Positions 8,105-16,654 of a DNA stretch of 44,496 nucleotides are shown here, one piece after another. A program made the translations under genes and the position numbers. The stretch spans positions 1 through 44,496 of the forward strand of contig CAMIYB010000009.1 in assembly GCA_946402945.1 (NCBI GenBank). The letters run 5' to 3'. Numbering within the stretch: position 1 is the first letter of the stretch; the number at the start of each line of letters is the position of its first letter. The DNA is from an uncultured Bacteroidales bacterium. GTDB taxonomy: Bacteria; Bacteroidota; Bacteroidia; Bacteroidales; UBA932. The notes below the pieces were generated by a model. It was given only the letters and a program-made list of their open reading frames with translations. It was not told the origin of the DNA and made no database searches.

Positions 8105-9961
8105 TCAGGACGGCTTCCAGACGTAGCGGTAGCGGAAACGGCCGTCCGGGGCGGAGTCGCCGTCGGACAGGCAGGTCTGGATGTCGCCGTCCGATGCAGC
8201 GTTGTCGATCCACTTGAAGTCCACGGTAAAGCCGCCGGAAGAGAGGCCCAGTTTTTCCAGGGGAATGGACAGTTCGAGGCAGCGTTTCCCGATCTTGCGG
8301 GGCACGTCACAGATATACTTCCAGGAATAACCGCCCTGGCACTGCTCCAGCGCGACGGCGTCGCCGTCGATGTGGAGCCGCTGCACACAGAAGTCAAAGC
8401 CTTCCCAGGCGGGCTGCTCCTTCGGACGGACGCCGATGTACAGTTTCATCCAGTCCTTGCCCAGGCAGGAGGTCAGGTCTCCGTCCGTCTGGACATAGAA
8501 ATACAGGTTTTCCCCGTCGGTCGCCACTTTGCACAGGGAGATATCGTTGCGGGCCGTATTGTTGACAAGGTGGCCGAGGCGACCCCAGCCGACATGGTCA
8601 TGCAGGGTGGCGTCGCCGGTATCGTCGCCGAAGGACGCCTGGACATCCGCCCAGTCGTCGCACTTGCCGTCCAGGACGATTTTCGCCGTCCCGCTGTACT
8701 TTTTCGGCGGTTTCGCGCCCTTGAACTTCCGGCAGAAATCCGCCAGCATATAGTAGTAGGCGTCCCCGAAACCGCCGCGCAGCGGCTCCAGGTCCCGGCT
8801 GTATTCATGGTTGAAATGGTCCACGAAGAAACAGCCGAATTCCGTGGAGGGAATCCCGATCATGTTCCTGTCCTCGCTGGGGCGGTAACGCATGGCCACC
8901 CACTCGTTCCAGCCCGTGAAAAACATCATTTTGGGATTGTATTCCATGGCCTTGGCAAACTGCGCCTTGAAGTGGATGCCCTTCTCGGGCACCTTGACAT
9001 CCGGTTCCGTCCAGGTCAGCGGGTCGAAACTCCGGCCCATGTTGTCCAGCGGATGCGTGGCGGCCATCACGGAGGCCGACTCGATCACGCCGCCGTGGTA
9101 TCCCGGTTTCTGCGGGTACCAGCCGCCCCACGGCAGTTTGTCCTCTCCGCCGTTCTCGTCATACCACTGGTCCATGTAATTCAGGTTATAGGTAAACCAG
9201 GACATCCGGGTGGTGAATTGGGCGATCGCGGGAGAAGCGATGGCGGGGGCATAGCAAAGGATCATCGGCTTCCCGCCCCACTGGAACCAGAGGTCTTTGT
9301 ATAAATCCTTGGAATACATCAGGTTATACAGGCGGTCGAAGACTTCCGAGGCGCCGACATTCAGCAGATAGGCAAACTGCGGCGTCTTGCAGCCCTTCGC
9401 CCGCAGTTCCAGGAACGCATCGGCCAGGACCTTCAGATTGTCAAAATAATCATAGCCGTTGGTTGCGTCGATAAAGATCACATCGACCCCGGCATCGGAC
9501 AACATCTGGGCATGTTTGCGGAACACCCAGTCATCATCGGAGATATAGTAGCCCAGATACGGTTCCCCCCAGTGGTGGAAGACATCGAAGTCGCCGAACT
9601 GCGGATTGGCCGGATTGGCCGAATAAATCTCCTCGTTGTTGTACGGGCTGTGGATATCGTTCGGACCCGGATACTTGACGTAGTTGTTGTTTTCAAATTT
9701 GTCGTAGCCATGGCATCCGTGCCAGAGGAAATAGAAAATCCCCACCGTCTTGGCGATATGCTCGGCAGGATACTCCTCCATCCATGTCCCGTCCGGGGCA
9801 AGGGCGACCCAACTCATCGGGTCCGCCGCCACGGCCGGAAGGACATCCGTCTGCACCTGAGGCTCGTCCGGCTTGTCTTCGGGGGTCTCCTGCGGGCCGG
9901 ATTCCGGGGCCGAGCAGGCGAACAGGAGGGAACAGATAAGGAACAACATGATTCTTTTCAT
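8105..9961 (-). CDS. GH99-like lipoprotein with C-terminal CBM9-like domain (copy 1)
   Basis: Predicted 618-residue surface lipoprotein with lipobox Cys16 (LFAC) and an acidic, Pro-rich linker. Residues about 70-415 resemble GH99/GH71-like (beta/alpha)8 enzymes: GIFYFLWHG, GEPYLGYYISDDDWVFRKHAQMLSDAGVD and GWNEWVAM at residues 350-357. In GH99 endomannanases the corresponding motif is WNEWxEG with two catalytic Glu; here Glu353 is kept but the second Glu is Ala. Residues about 425-615 look like a CBM9/DOMON-type domain (IVLDGKCDDWADV, ENLYFYVQTDG). It is the last gene of the SusC1/SusD1 unit. A diverged homologue is at 31475-33343. A polysaccharide endo-hydrolase is the best guess; loss of activity and a binding-only role is possible. 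Confidence 0.72.
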   Translation of the reverse strand: MKRIMLFLICSLLFACSAPESGPQETPEDKPDEPQVQTDVLPAVAADPMSWVALAPDGTWMEEYPAEHIAKTVGIFYFLWHGCHGYDKFENNNYVKYPGPNDIHSPYNNEEIYSANPANPQFGDFDVFHHWGEPYLGYYISDDDWVFRKHAQMLSDAGVDVIFIDATNGYDYFDNLKVLADAFLELRAKGCKTPQFAYLLNVGASEVFDRLYNLMYSKDLYKDLWFQWGGKPMILCYAPAIASPAIAQFTTRMSWFTYNLNYMDQWYDENGGEDKLPWGGWYPQKPGYHGGVIESASVMAATHPLDNMGRSFDPLTWTEPDVKVPEKGIHFKAQFAKAMEYNPKMMFFTGWNEWVAMRYRPSEDRNMIGIPSTEFGCFFVDHFNHEYSRDLEPLRGGFGDAYYYMLADFCRKFKGAKPPKKYSGTAKIVLDGKCDDWADVQASFGDDTGDATLHDHVGWGRLGHLVNNTARNDISLCKVATDGENLYFYVQTDGDLTSCLGKDWMKLYIGVRPKEQPAWEGFDFCVQRLHIDGDAVALEQCQGGYSWKYICDVPRKIGKRCLELSIPLEKLGLSSGGFTVDFKWIDNAASDGDIQTCLSDGDSAPDGRFRYRYVWKPS

Positions 9962-9985
9962 GGATACAAAGCTACGAAAAATCGA

Positions 9986-11602
9986 TCAATTCATCACAAG
10001 GTCGAAGGCCGTGAAATACACTTCGCTCCAGGGAATGGTCCCGCCGGAAAGGGTCATGAAATTATACGTCGAATAGACATAGCCGAGCGACAGGCGGGTC
10101 TCCTGGTCCAGATCGAACTTCAGGACGTAGTCCGTCGAAGGGGTCTTGTCAATCCGCTCCACGGCAAATGCCCCCGACGTGCCGGCCTTGACGGCCGCGA
10201 GATCCGGCGGCGTCCCGCCCGGCGCGACTACGGCATAGGCCTCCGACCCGCCCGGGGTGGCCATATTGGACACGGAGAGCGTAAAGGAATAGGAGCCCGC
10301 AAGCAGGGTGAGGGTCTGCCAGACTTTTCCGTTGTCCACACTGGAGCAACCCCAGTCATTGGCGGACCAGATGCACATCATGTTGTTCGAACCGGTGTCG
10401 CAGGAAATATACGCCGCATCATTGTGGTTCCAACCGGTCACCTGCTGGAAGCGTCCCACACCGACGGCCGGGAAACGGTCGGAGCCGTCCGCCTCGAACG
10501 GAACCCGCTTGTTGACCAGTTTCGGCATCTCATCCCCGTTCTCGCCGCTGCTGTTGATATCGTTAACCAGGTCGATCTCAGCAAGTTGCACCGGACGAGA
10601 AGCATCCATCCCCTCCGTAATGGTCACCCTGATGTAGCGCGCACGCCGTTCTTCTTCCAGACGGAATTCCTGGCGGTAGGCATTGGCTTTGAGCGTCCCG
10701 CTCAGCAGATCCTGCCAGGCCTCGCCGTCGGAACTGCCTTCCACCCGGAACCGTCTGGCAAAACAGCCCCCGCCCGTCTCCCGGGCCTGGTTGATGATGA
10801 CGGTCTGGAAGATCTTTTCCTGCTGCATGTCGATCGTGGCGCTGACGGGCAAGTCCGCCGAGGCGGCCTGCCAATAGGTCCCGACCTGGTTGTCAATCAG
10901 GCAGGATACGGCATGGCCGGTACCGGAAGCCGCCTCCGCCTCCCAGATCATCTTGTCGAAGTTTTTCATGGCCGCGCTCCGCGCATCGATCCGCGCCGTG
11001 ACGAATTCGTCGATACACTCCGGGACCGGTTTGTAAACGGAAGCGAAAGAATAAGGCAGATCCAGATCGATGTCCTCTACCGTCAGGACCGTCTGGTTCG
11101 AACGCAGGGTCGCCGTTTTATCCTGACCGTCCAAACCCACATAATAAAGACGGATTTCCACTTCGCCGTCCTTGCTTTCTTCGAATTCATATTCGGCCGA
11201 ATATTTCGAAAGGACGCGTTGATGGAGCAACAGCCTGGCCGAGAGGCCATCGGCATAACTCTTTCCATAGATGGTCACCGGAACCCCCTTGGGGTCGGAA
11301 GCACGTTTCTGCGCATCCCAGGTCAGGACGCGGATGATCTGCGCCCCCTCTCTGAGCCCTTCGACGATGACGCTTTGCGTGGCAACGGAGGGGTCCACCT
11401 GGAATTCGGCAAATGCGCCGTTGTTGTAGAAAACCTTTCCCGCGACAGCGCCATCCGGAGCTGAGAATTCGACCTTCGCACGGCCGTTGCCCGGATAGAC
11501 AACCAGGTCGCCGACCGACGGCAACTGCGTTTCCTCTTTCCGGCAGGACAGCAGCGCCGTCGCCGCCAGGAGGGATAAACCAAGTATTCTGATTGCTTTC
11601 AT
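9986..11602 (-). CDS. DUF4998 / discoidin / DUF5013-like lipoprotein, probable surface glycan-binding protein (copy 1)
   Basis: Predicted 538-residue lipoprotein (lipobox LLSC, Cys20). The N-terminal part (about 25-120) matches the DUF4998 pattern: YPGNGRAKVEF, an NNG turn, then GVPVTIYGKSYADGL. Residues about 215-345 look like an F5/8 type C (discoidin) jelly roll with LIDNQVGTYWQA, FRVEGSSDGEAWQDLL and RYIRVTI. The C-terminal region (about 360-538) resembles the DUF5013 modules of Bacteroidales surface proteins. No catalytic motif is seen. It sits 19 nt after SusD1, the usual place for a surface glycan-binding protein that helps the SusCD complex capture its ligand. Its counterpart in the second unit is at 24984-26600. 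The domain names are from recall of family patterns. Confidence 0.75.
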   Translation of the reverse strand: MKAIRILGLSLLAATALLSCRKEETQLPSVGDLVVYPGNGRAKVEFSAPDGAVAGKVFYNNGAFAEFQVDPSVATQSVIVEGLREGAQIIRVLTWDAQKRASDPKGVPVTIYGKSYADGLSARLLLHQRVLSKYSAEYEFEESKDGEVEIRLYYVGLDGQDKTATLRSNQTVLTVEDIDLDLPYSFASVYKPVPECIDEFVTARIDARSAAMKNFDKMIWEAEAASGTGHAVSCLIDNQVGTYWQAASADLPVSATIDMQQEKIFQTVIINQARETGGGCFARRFRVEGSSDGEAWQDLLSGTLKANAYRQEFRLEEERRARYIRVTITEGMDASRPVQLAEIDLVNDINSSGENGDEMPKLVNKRVPFEADGSDRFPAVGVGRFQQVTGWNHNDAAYISCDTGSNNMMCIWSANDWGCSSVDNGKVWQTLTLLAGSYSFTLSVSNMATPGGSEAYAVVAPGGTPPDLAAVKAGTSGAFAVERIDKTPSTDYVLKFDLDQETRLSLGYVYSTYNFMTLSGGTIPWSEVYFTAFDLVMN

Positions 11603-11621
11603 AGTCTGTTTCTTTTAAGAA

Positions 11622-13409
11622 TTATCTCCAGGCCTCCGGCTGTTCCAGCGAGGGCAGTTTCTTGGCGTCGCTCAGGGGAATCGGCATGACCAGATATTTA
11701 TCTGTATAGGACTGATAGTCACGGATTTTACGACGCTCATAATGATAGACGCCATCCTCGTCGCGGGTAATGCGCATGCCGGTGACCAGGCGGTTCGTCC
11801 GGTCGAGAATCTTCCAGCGGCGCTGGTCGTGGAAACGCCAGCCTTCCAGGCAGAGTTCCACGCGGCGCTCGTTCCGGATCCTCGGCATCAGGAAGTCATA
11901 GGATTTCTCGAATCCGGGCACATCTTCGATGGCCGGCTGGCCGGCGCGGGTACGGACCTTGTTGAGCATCTGGCAGGCATGGTCGTAATCCTCCAGTTCG
12001 CACAGCGCTTCGGCCCGGTTCAGATAGAACTCCGCCAGACGGAAGAGCACCCAGTGCGTCGCTTCGTTACCCTGCCACGCACCGCCGGGGCCCCAGTAGG
12101 TAACCTGCTTGTCCTTCCGGCTGTAATAGCCGGTGCAGGACTTGGTCGTTTCCTGGGAAATGATATCGTTATAGCCGTTGCGGCCACCGACAAAGGTCTC
12201 GATGATGTAGTCCTGGGTGCAATTGTACGGCTTTCCGTAATTCGCGCCGTTGTAGAGGATATCGATGTAGAAGCGCGCATCCCGGTTGGAGTATGGGTCT
12301 CCGCCGGGCGCCTCGCTGTAGCCCAGTGCGGCCGCTTCCGGGGTCACGGTGACCTTCGTATGGGTTTCATCATCGTAGGTGACCGGCATAGCGCCGTTGG
12401 TCATCTCGAAGCAGTCCACCAGTTCCTGGGTCGGCGACTCGCCGCAGTTCCAGATATGGGTGATGGAGGCGTAGGGATACTGCCCCACGTCCACGCCGTT
12501 CTTGTTGTTGATGTCGGAGTTGTCCCGCCAGGAGCGCCAGATGATTTCCGGAACTTCGTTGGTAAAGGCGCCGATGAACAGGTTCTTGTACTCGGACATG
12601 GGAACCAGGTCGTATTCGGACATGTCCAGTACATCCTGCGCCGCATCCGCGGCACGCTGCCACTTGGAACGGTCGTGCTCGGGATTGTTGAGCAGACTGG
12701 CATTGTTGAGCAGGACCCGGGCCCGGATGGCCAGCGCGACGCCGTTACTGACGTGCGCCGCGTTGGCGCCCGGCTGCCGGTTCGGCAGGATGCCTGAACG
12801 GACGACGTCCATGAGTTCATCCGAAATCGTCGTCGCAATCTCGTCGTAGGTGGGGCGTTTGAGGCCGGACCAGCCCTCATAATTGGGATCGAAAGGCTCG
12901 GTGATCCACGGCATGGGGCCGTAGAACTCAAGGATATTCATGTAGTACCAGCAGCGAAGCACGCGCGCCTCCGCCACCCAGGTCTGCATTTCCTGGGTAT
13001 TGATGGCCGTCGACTGGGGCAGGTACTTGATGGCGTTGTTGGCCAGCCGGACACCGCGCCAGAAATCCGGCCACAGTTGTTCGATCGGAGAGGCCCAGAG
13101 GTCCGTGATGCAGGGATTGCTCAGGGACAGGGATCCGTTGTGCCAGTCATTGACATTATAAATCTGTACCCAGAACGCATTGTCCGTCAGGCATTCCACC
13201 GGCTGGAACACGAAACAGATCTCGTCCCGGCTCAGGTACATCTCATTGTAAGCGGCATCCAGAAGTCCTTTGCTCCGGGCATAATTGGACAGGACCTTGT
13301 CCAGGGTAATCTGCCCGTCAGGAGTCTTTTCCAGCATTTTTTCACAACCCGGCAGGGATGCAAGGCAGCCGGCAAGCAGCAGGATGGTATATATCTTCTT
13401 CATGATCAT
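11622..13409 (-). CDS. SusD/RagB-type glycan-binding lipoprotein (copy 1)
   Basis: Outer-membrane lipoprotein of 595 residues that forms the lid of the SusC transporter and binds the glycan. A signal peptide with lipobox LPGC (Cys22) precedes the SusD opening KMLEKTPDGQITLDKVL. The TPR-like helices contain AEARVLRCWYYMNILEFYGPMPW, and the C-terminal half has FRLAEFYLNRAEALCEL, LNKVRTRAG, RNERRVELCLEGWRFHDQRRW and the closing YLVMPIPLSD, all SusD hallmarks. ATG codons at 13409 and 13403 are both possible starts; the second gives the more usual MKKIY. It starts 6-12 nt after SusC1. DNA at 12311-12365 is identical to a block in the second SusD gene. Confidence 0.95.
   Translation of the reverse strand: MIMKKIYTILLLAGCLASLPGCEKMLEKTPDGQITLDKVLSNYARSKGLLDAAYNEMYLSRDEICFVFQPVECLTDNAFWVQIYNVNDWHNGSLSLSNPCITDLWASPIEQLWPDFWRGVRLANNAIKYLPQSTAINTQEMQTWVAEARVLRCWYYMNILEFYGPMPWITEPFDPNYEGWSGLKRPTYDEIATTISDELMDVVRSGILPNRQPGANAAHVSNGVALAIRARVLLNNASLLNNPEHDRSKWQRAADAAQDVLDMSEYDLVPMSEYKNLFIGAFTNEVPEIIWRSWRDNSDINNKNGVDVGQYPYASITHIWNCGESPTQELVDCFEMTNGAMPVTYDDETHTKVTVTPEAAALGYSEAPGGDPYSNRDARFYIDILYNGANYGKPYNCTQDYIIETFVGGRNGYNDIISQETTKSCTGYYSRKDKQVTYWGPGGAWQGNEATHWVLFRLAEFYLNRAEALCELEDYDHACQMLNKVRTRAGQPAIEDVPGFEKSYDFLMPRIRNERRVELCLEGWRFHDQRRWKILDRTNRLVTGMRITRDEDGVYHYERRKIRDYQSYTDKYLVMPIPLSDAKKLPSLEQPEAWR
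12311..12365. repeat. 55-bp identical block, SusD1 copy
   Basis: Identical over 55 bp to 27305-27359 in SusD2, followed after one mismatch by further long near-identical stretches. It encodes the TKVTVTPEAAALGYSE region. It is the clearest DNA-level sign that the two SusCD units arose by duplication or undergo conversion. Confidence 0.85.
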
Positions 13410-13415
13410 CGCCTG

Positions 13416-16400
13416 TTAGAAAGTAATGTTCAACCCGATATTGACGGTCTTGAAGACCGGATACAGGAGTTCGTTGTTCTGCTCCGGATCCTTGTATTTG
13501 ACCGGGTATTTGTCGAAGGTCAGCAGATTGAGTCCGTTGACGTAGAAACGGATGTTCTCGGCCCGGATCGCCCCGCTCCAGCGCTTGGGGAGGGAATAGC
13601 CGAGTTCGATGTTTTTCAGGCGGAAATAATCTCCGTCCACATACCAGAAGTCCGATGCGATCTTGCTTGCCGTGCTGTTGGTGTCAAGGCGGGGATAGGT
13701 GATCTTCTGTCCGCTGGCATACCGTTCCTGTGTCCAGGCCTCCTTGTGCCACTGATTGAAGTTGTAGTTTTCCCAGACCCACTGTCCGCCGAACCAGTTG
13801 CTCCGGCCGGCAACCCCCTGCCACATCATACTGAAGTCTATGCCCTTCCATTGGAAACTCAGGGCCAGGCCGAAGTTCCATTCCGGGATTTCAGGATCCC
13901 CGATGGGGACGGCGTCTCTTTCATCCACGATACCGTCGCCGTTCTGGTCCCGGTACTTCAGGTCGCCCACCTTGGGCTGCGCGCCCAGGCCGGACTGGTC
14001 GAACCAGTCCACGATATCCTGCTCGCTGTTGAAGAAGCCCGCCACTTCGTATCCGAAGGGCTGTCCCAGCCGATAGCCGGTGCTGCGCAACCGGCACGCA
14101 TAATCCTCAGGCAGAAGCACTTCCCGCGTATCCAGGACCTTGTTGCGGTTAAAGGCCGTATTGAGGCGGACATCCAGCCGCATATCGCGCGTAAACTGTT
14201 TCTGGAAGGTCGTGCTGATCTCGAAACCGGCATTTTCGATGACCCCGGCGTTGATCTTGGGAATCATGCCGGAGACATCCACGCCGCCGGTACCGAACAT
14301 ACCCGTCGGAATCAGACCCGTGGCCGGAATGAGGATGTTGTTGCGCCGCTCGTAGAACAAGTCGGCCTCGATGCGGAGCATGTTAAAGAGGCCGACCTCG
14401 AGTCCGAGGTTGTATTTGTTGGCCTTCTCCCAGGTCAGCCGGTCATTGCCGATCTGCGACTCATAACTGCCGTTCCACAGGGTCAGGAAGGCGAAACGGG
14501 ACCCGTTCATGTTGTCGTTGCCGACCTGTCCGAAAGAAGCGCGGACCTTCAGGAAGGAGAGCACATCTTTGGCCGGCGCCATCCACTTCTCTTCCGAAAG
14601 CACCCAGCCCAGGGAGAGCGACGGGAAGAAGCCCATCTTGTGACCGGGAGCGAACTGCTCCGAACCGTTGTAACCGAAGTTCAGTTCGGCCAGGAGGCGA
14701 CGGTCGTATGCGTAGGTCGCACGGCCGACAAATCCGACATAGTTGTATGGCAGTTCGATATTGATCACCCGCTGGTAGCGGTTGAACAGCAGCATGCCCG
14801 TCACGTCGTGCTTGCCGAAGGTCCGGGCGTAGTTGACCGAAGCGTCGATGTTGAACAGGTTGTTGAAGGCCTGATACTGCGAGTCGGAAAGGGCGCTGTC
14901 CACATTCGTTCCCGTCGGCTGATAAGAAACGCCGTCCGGGGATTCCGGGTCGGCGAATGCCTCATACAACTGATACGTACGCTGGCGGACCTGCTGGTTG
15001 GACGAAAACGCGTCATACGACGCGATCACCCGGGCCGAGAGGCCGGGAGTGATGAAGTCAAAATCATAGGTCACGCCCAGGGAGGCCGTCACCTGGTTGG
15101 TCTGCGTGTTGCGGAAACCGGAACGGTTCAGCATACCGTAAGGGACGTTGTTGATGTTGCCGCCCTTGAGGGAATTGGTCAGCACGCCGCCGTCCGGCGT
15201 CACATCGTTGTGGTAGTTGTTCGGCGTGGTGAAAATGGACGCGATGACGACCGAATAGCCTTGTACATCGTTCAGATACCCGGCGTTGAAAGGGACGATG
15301 ACCGGGTCATTCTTCCGCTGCATGTAGCCGTTGACGTTAAGGGCCATGTGCAGGCGCTTGGTAATATCCACATCCAGGTTGGTGCGGAAATTGACGCGCA
15401 TCGCCTTGGACGTGGGATCGTAATCATATTCGTCGAATTTCTCCGATTTGAACAGGCCTTCCTGATGCAGATAGCCGACGGTCGTAAAATACTTGATCCG
15501 GTCGGTACCGCCGCTGACATTGACATTGACCCGCTGCATCGGAGACGCTTCCCGGATAAAGTCCTTGATCATGTTACGGGTCGGGTAGAGCGCCTGCATG
15601 TCCCCGGTCCGGTAGTGTTCGAGCGCTTCCTGGCTGTAGATCGGAACGCGACCGTTCTGGGTTTCGACCAGGTTGCGCAGCACCGCGTAGTCGTAGGCGT
15701 TGACCATGTCCGGGAGCCGGGTCGCACTTTGCCACGACTGCTCGACGGTGGCGTCGATGACCGGTTTGCCGGATTTGCCGCGGCGGGTCGTAACGATGAT
15801 GACGCCATTCGCCCCCCGGACGCCATAGACGGCCGTTGCGGAAGCATCTTTCAAGACGGTGATCGTGGCTACCTCATGGGGATCCAGCGCGGTGAATTCC
15901 CGCTCGACGCCATCCACCAGGCAGAGCGGGGACTGGCCGTTGATGGTGCTCCGGCCACGGATGTAGAACTCAAGGTTCTCTCCACCCGGGACGCCGCTTC
16001 GCTGCAGGACGGTCAGACCGGGCAGCCGGCCCGCCAGCGCCACACCGATGTTGGAGGTCGGCGTCTGGACAAGTCCTTCGGCGGAAATGGACGAAAGGGC
16101 CGCAACGACACTTTCTCTCTTCTGCTGGCCATAAGCGACGACCACCGTTTCTTCCAGCGTCGTCGTTTCTTCCTGCAGGATCACATCTACGCGGGTCTTT
16201 CCTTCCAGACGGACCTCAACGGTCTGATAACCCAGCATAGAGAAAACCAGCGTCCGGTCGCCGGCCGGCACATCGAGCGCATATTGCCCGTCCGGTCCCG
16301 ACATGGTTCCATGCTGGGAATCCTTGACCTGGACAATCGCTCCCGGAAGAGGCGCGTTTTGCGCGTCGCGTACCATACCGCTGACCTTCACGGCCGCCTC

Positions 16401-16469
16401 CTGGGCGGAGACCGGCATCCGGCAAAGCCACAACAGCAGGCAGCTGAATAGGATGAGTCTGATTCTCAT
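13416..16469 (-). CDS. SusC/RagA-type TonB-dependent glycan transporter (copy 1)
   Basis: Outer-membrane beta-barrel of 1017 residues that imports oligosaccharides using TonB energy. A signal peptide is cleaved near residue 22 (VSAQ). A CarboxypepD_reg-like domain follows (about 27-100, GMVRDAQNAPLPGAIVQV). The TonB box LEETVVVAYG lies at residues 105-114. The SusC-specific plug has ALAGRLPGLTVLQRSG, FYIRGRSTING, LVDGVERE and VLKDASATAVYGVRGANGVI. The chain ends in the barrel strand NIGLNITF. It is the first gene of unit A and is divergent from the 949-residue regulator, with a candidate -7 box at 16520-16527. It is closely similar along its whole length to SusC2 at 28405-31452. Confidence 0.96.
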   Translation of the reverse strand: MRIRLILFSCLLLWLCRMPVSAQEAAVKVSGMVRDAQNAPLPGAIVQVKDSQHGTMSGPDGQYALDVPAGDRTLVFSMLGYQTVEVRLEGKTRVDVILQEETTTLEETVVVAYGQQKRESVVAALSSISAEGLVQTPTSNIGVALAGRLPGLTVLQRSGVPGGENLEFYIRGRSTINGQSPLCLVDGVEREFTALDPHEVATITVLKDASATAVYGVRGANGVIIVTTRRGKSGKPVIDATVEQSWQSATRLPDMVNAYDYAVLRNLVETQNGRVPIYSQEALEHYRTGDMQALYPTRNMIKDFIREASPMQRVNVNVSGGTDRIKYFTTVGYLHQEGLFKSEKFDEYDYDPTSKAMRVNFRTNLDVDITKRLHMALNVNGYMQRKNDPVIVPFNAGYLNDVQGYSVVIASIFTTPNNYHNDVTPDGGVLTNSLKGGNINNVPYGMLNRSGFRNTQTNQVTASLGVTYDFDFITPGLSARVIASYDAFSSNQQVRQRTYQLYEAFADPESPDGVSYQPTGTNVDSALSDSQYQAFNNLFNIDASVNYARTFGKHDVTGMLLFNRYQRVINIELPYNYVGFVGRATYAYDRRLLAELNFGYNGSEQFAPGHKMGFFPSLSLGWVLSEEKWMAPAKDVLSFLKVRASFGQVGNDNMNGSRFAFLTLWNGSYESQIGNDRLTWEKANKYNLGLEVGLFNMLRIEADLFYERRNNILIPATGLIPTGMFGTGGVDVSGMIPKINAGVIENAGFEISTTFQKQFTRDMRLDVRLNTAFNRNKVLDTREVLLPEDYACRLRSTGYRLGQPFGYEVAGFFNSEQDIVDWFDQSGLGAQPKVGDLKYRDQNGDGIVDERDAVPIGDPEIPEWNFGLALSFQWKGIDFSMMWQGVAGRSNWFGGQWVWENYNFNQWHKEAWTQERYASGQKITYPRLDTNSTASKIASDFWYVDGDYFRLKNIELGYSLPKRWSGAIRAENIRFYVNGLNLLTFDKYPVKYKDPEQNNELLYPVFKTVNIGLNITF

Positions 16470-16519
16470 AAGGAGATGATTCTATAGGTTAGGAAAAGAT
16501 GTTATTAAATCGTTTCATG

Positions 16520-16527
16520 CAAATATA
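16520..16527 (-). promoter_or_regulatory. Candidate -7 box of the SusC1 promoter
   Basis: Reads TATATTTG on the - strand, a full match to TAnnTTTG, 50 nt before the SusC1 start. The expected TTTG at -33 is missing; in its place, 21 nt upstream, lies the element at 16549-16563 that recurs before the GH78 gene. A poor -33 fits an activator-dependent promoter. Confidence 0.5.
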
Positions 16528-16548
16528 TCTCTTTTGCAAGGACGGGCA

Positions 16549-16563
16549 CTTGTAAAAATTGTT
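16549..16563. promoter_or_regulatory. Candidate regulator-binding element, shared with 36052-36066
   Basis: A 15-bp element CTTGTAAAAATTGTT that differs by one base from the one at 36052-36066. It sits 21 bp from the SusC1 -7 box (20 bp in the other copy), where an AraC-type activator overlapping the -33 region would bind. A CAAG half site at 16537-16540 faces its CTTG end. This is an inference from two occurrences only. Confidence 0.4.
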
Positions 16564-16594
16564 ATAAAAAGTGCACTTTCGTACATTTTTATAA
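16562..16594. repeat. AT-rich inverted repeat in the SusC1/regulator intergenic region
   Basis: TTATAAAAA (16562-16570) and TTTTTATAA (16586-16594) form a perfect 9-bp inverted repeat around a 15-nt spacer. It lies between the SusC1 promoter and the start of the divergent regulator. It could be a second operator or an AT-rich promoter part; composition alone might produce it. Confidence 0.35.
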
Positions 16595-16654
16595 ATCCAC
16601 GGATTCCGCAGGCAAAAATAATCGTATATTGGTGGCGATTTTTACAATTTTCGC

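Noticed and set aside
13077..16451. Open frame of 1124 codons on the + strand across SusC1
   Set aside because: It is antisense to a certain SusC gene. Its His/Val/Arg/Gly-rich sequence has no domain. Long antisense frames are expected where GC is high and few TTA/CTA/TCA codons are used; the same holds at 25059-28007 and 28279-31152.
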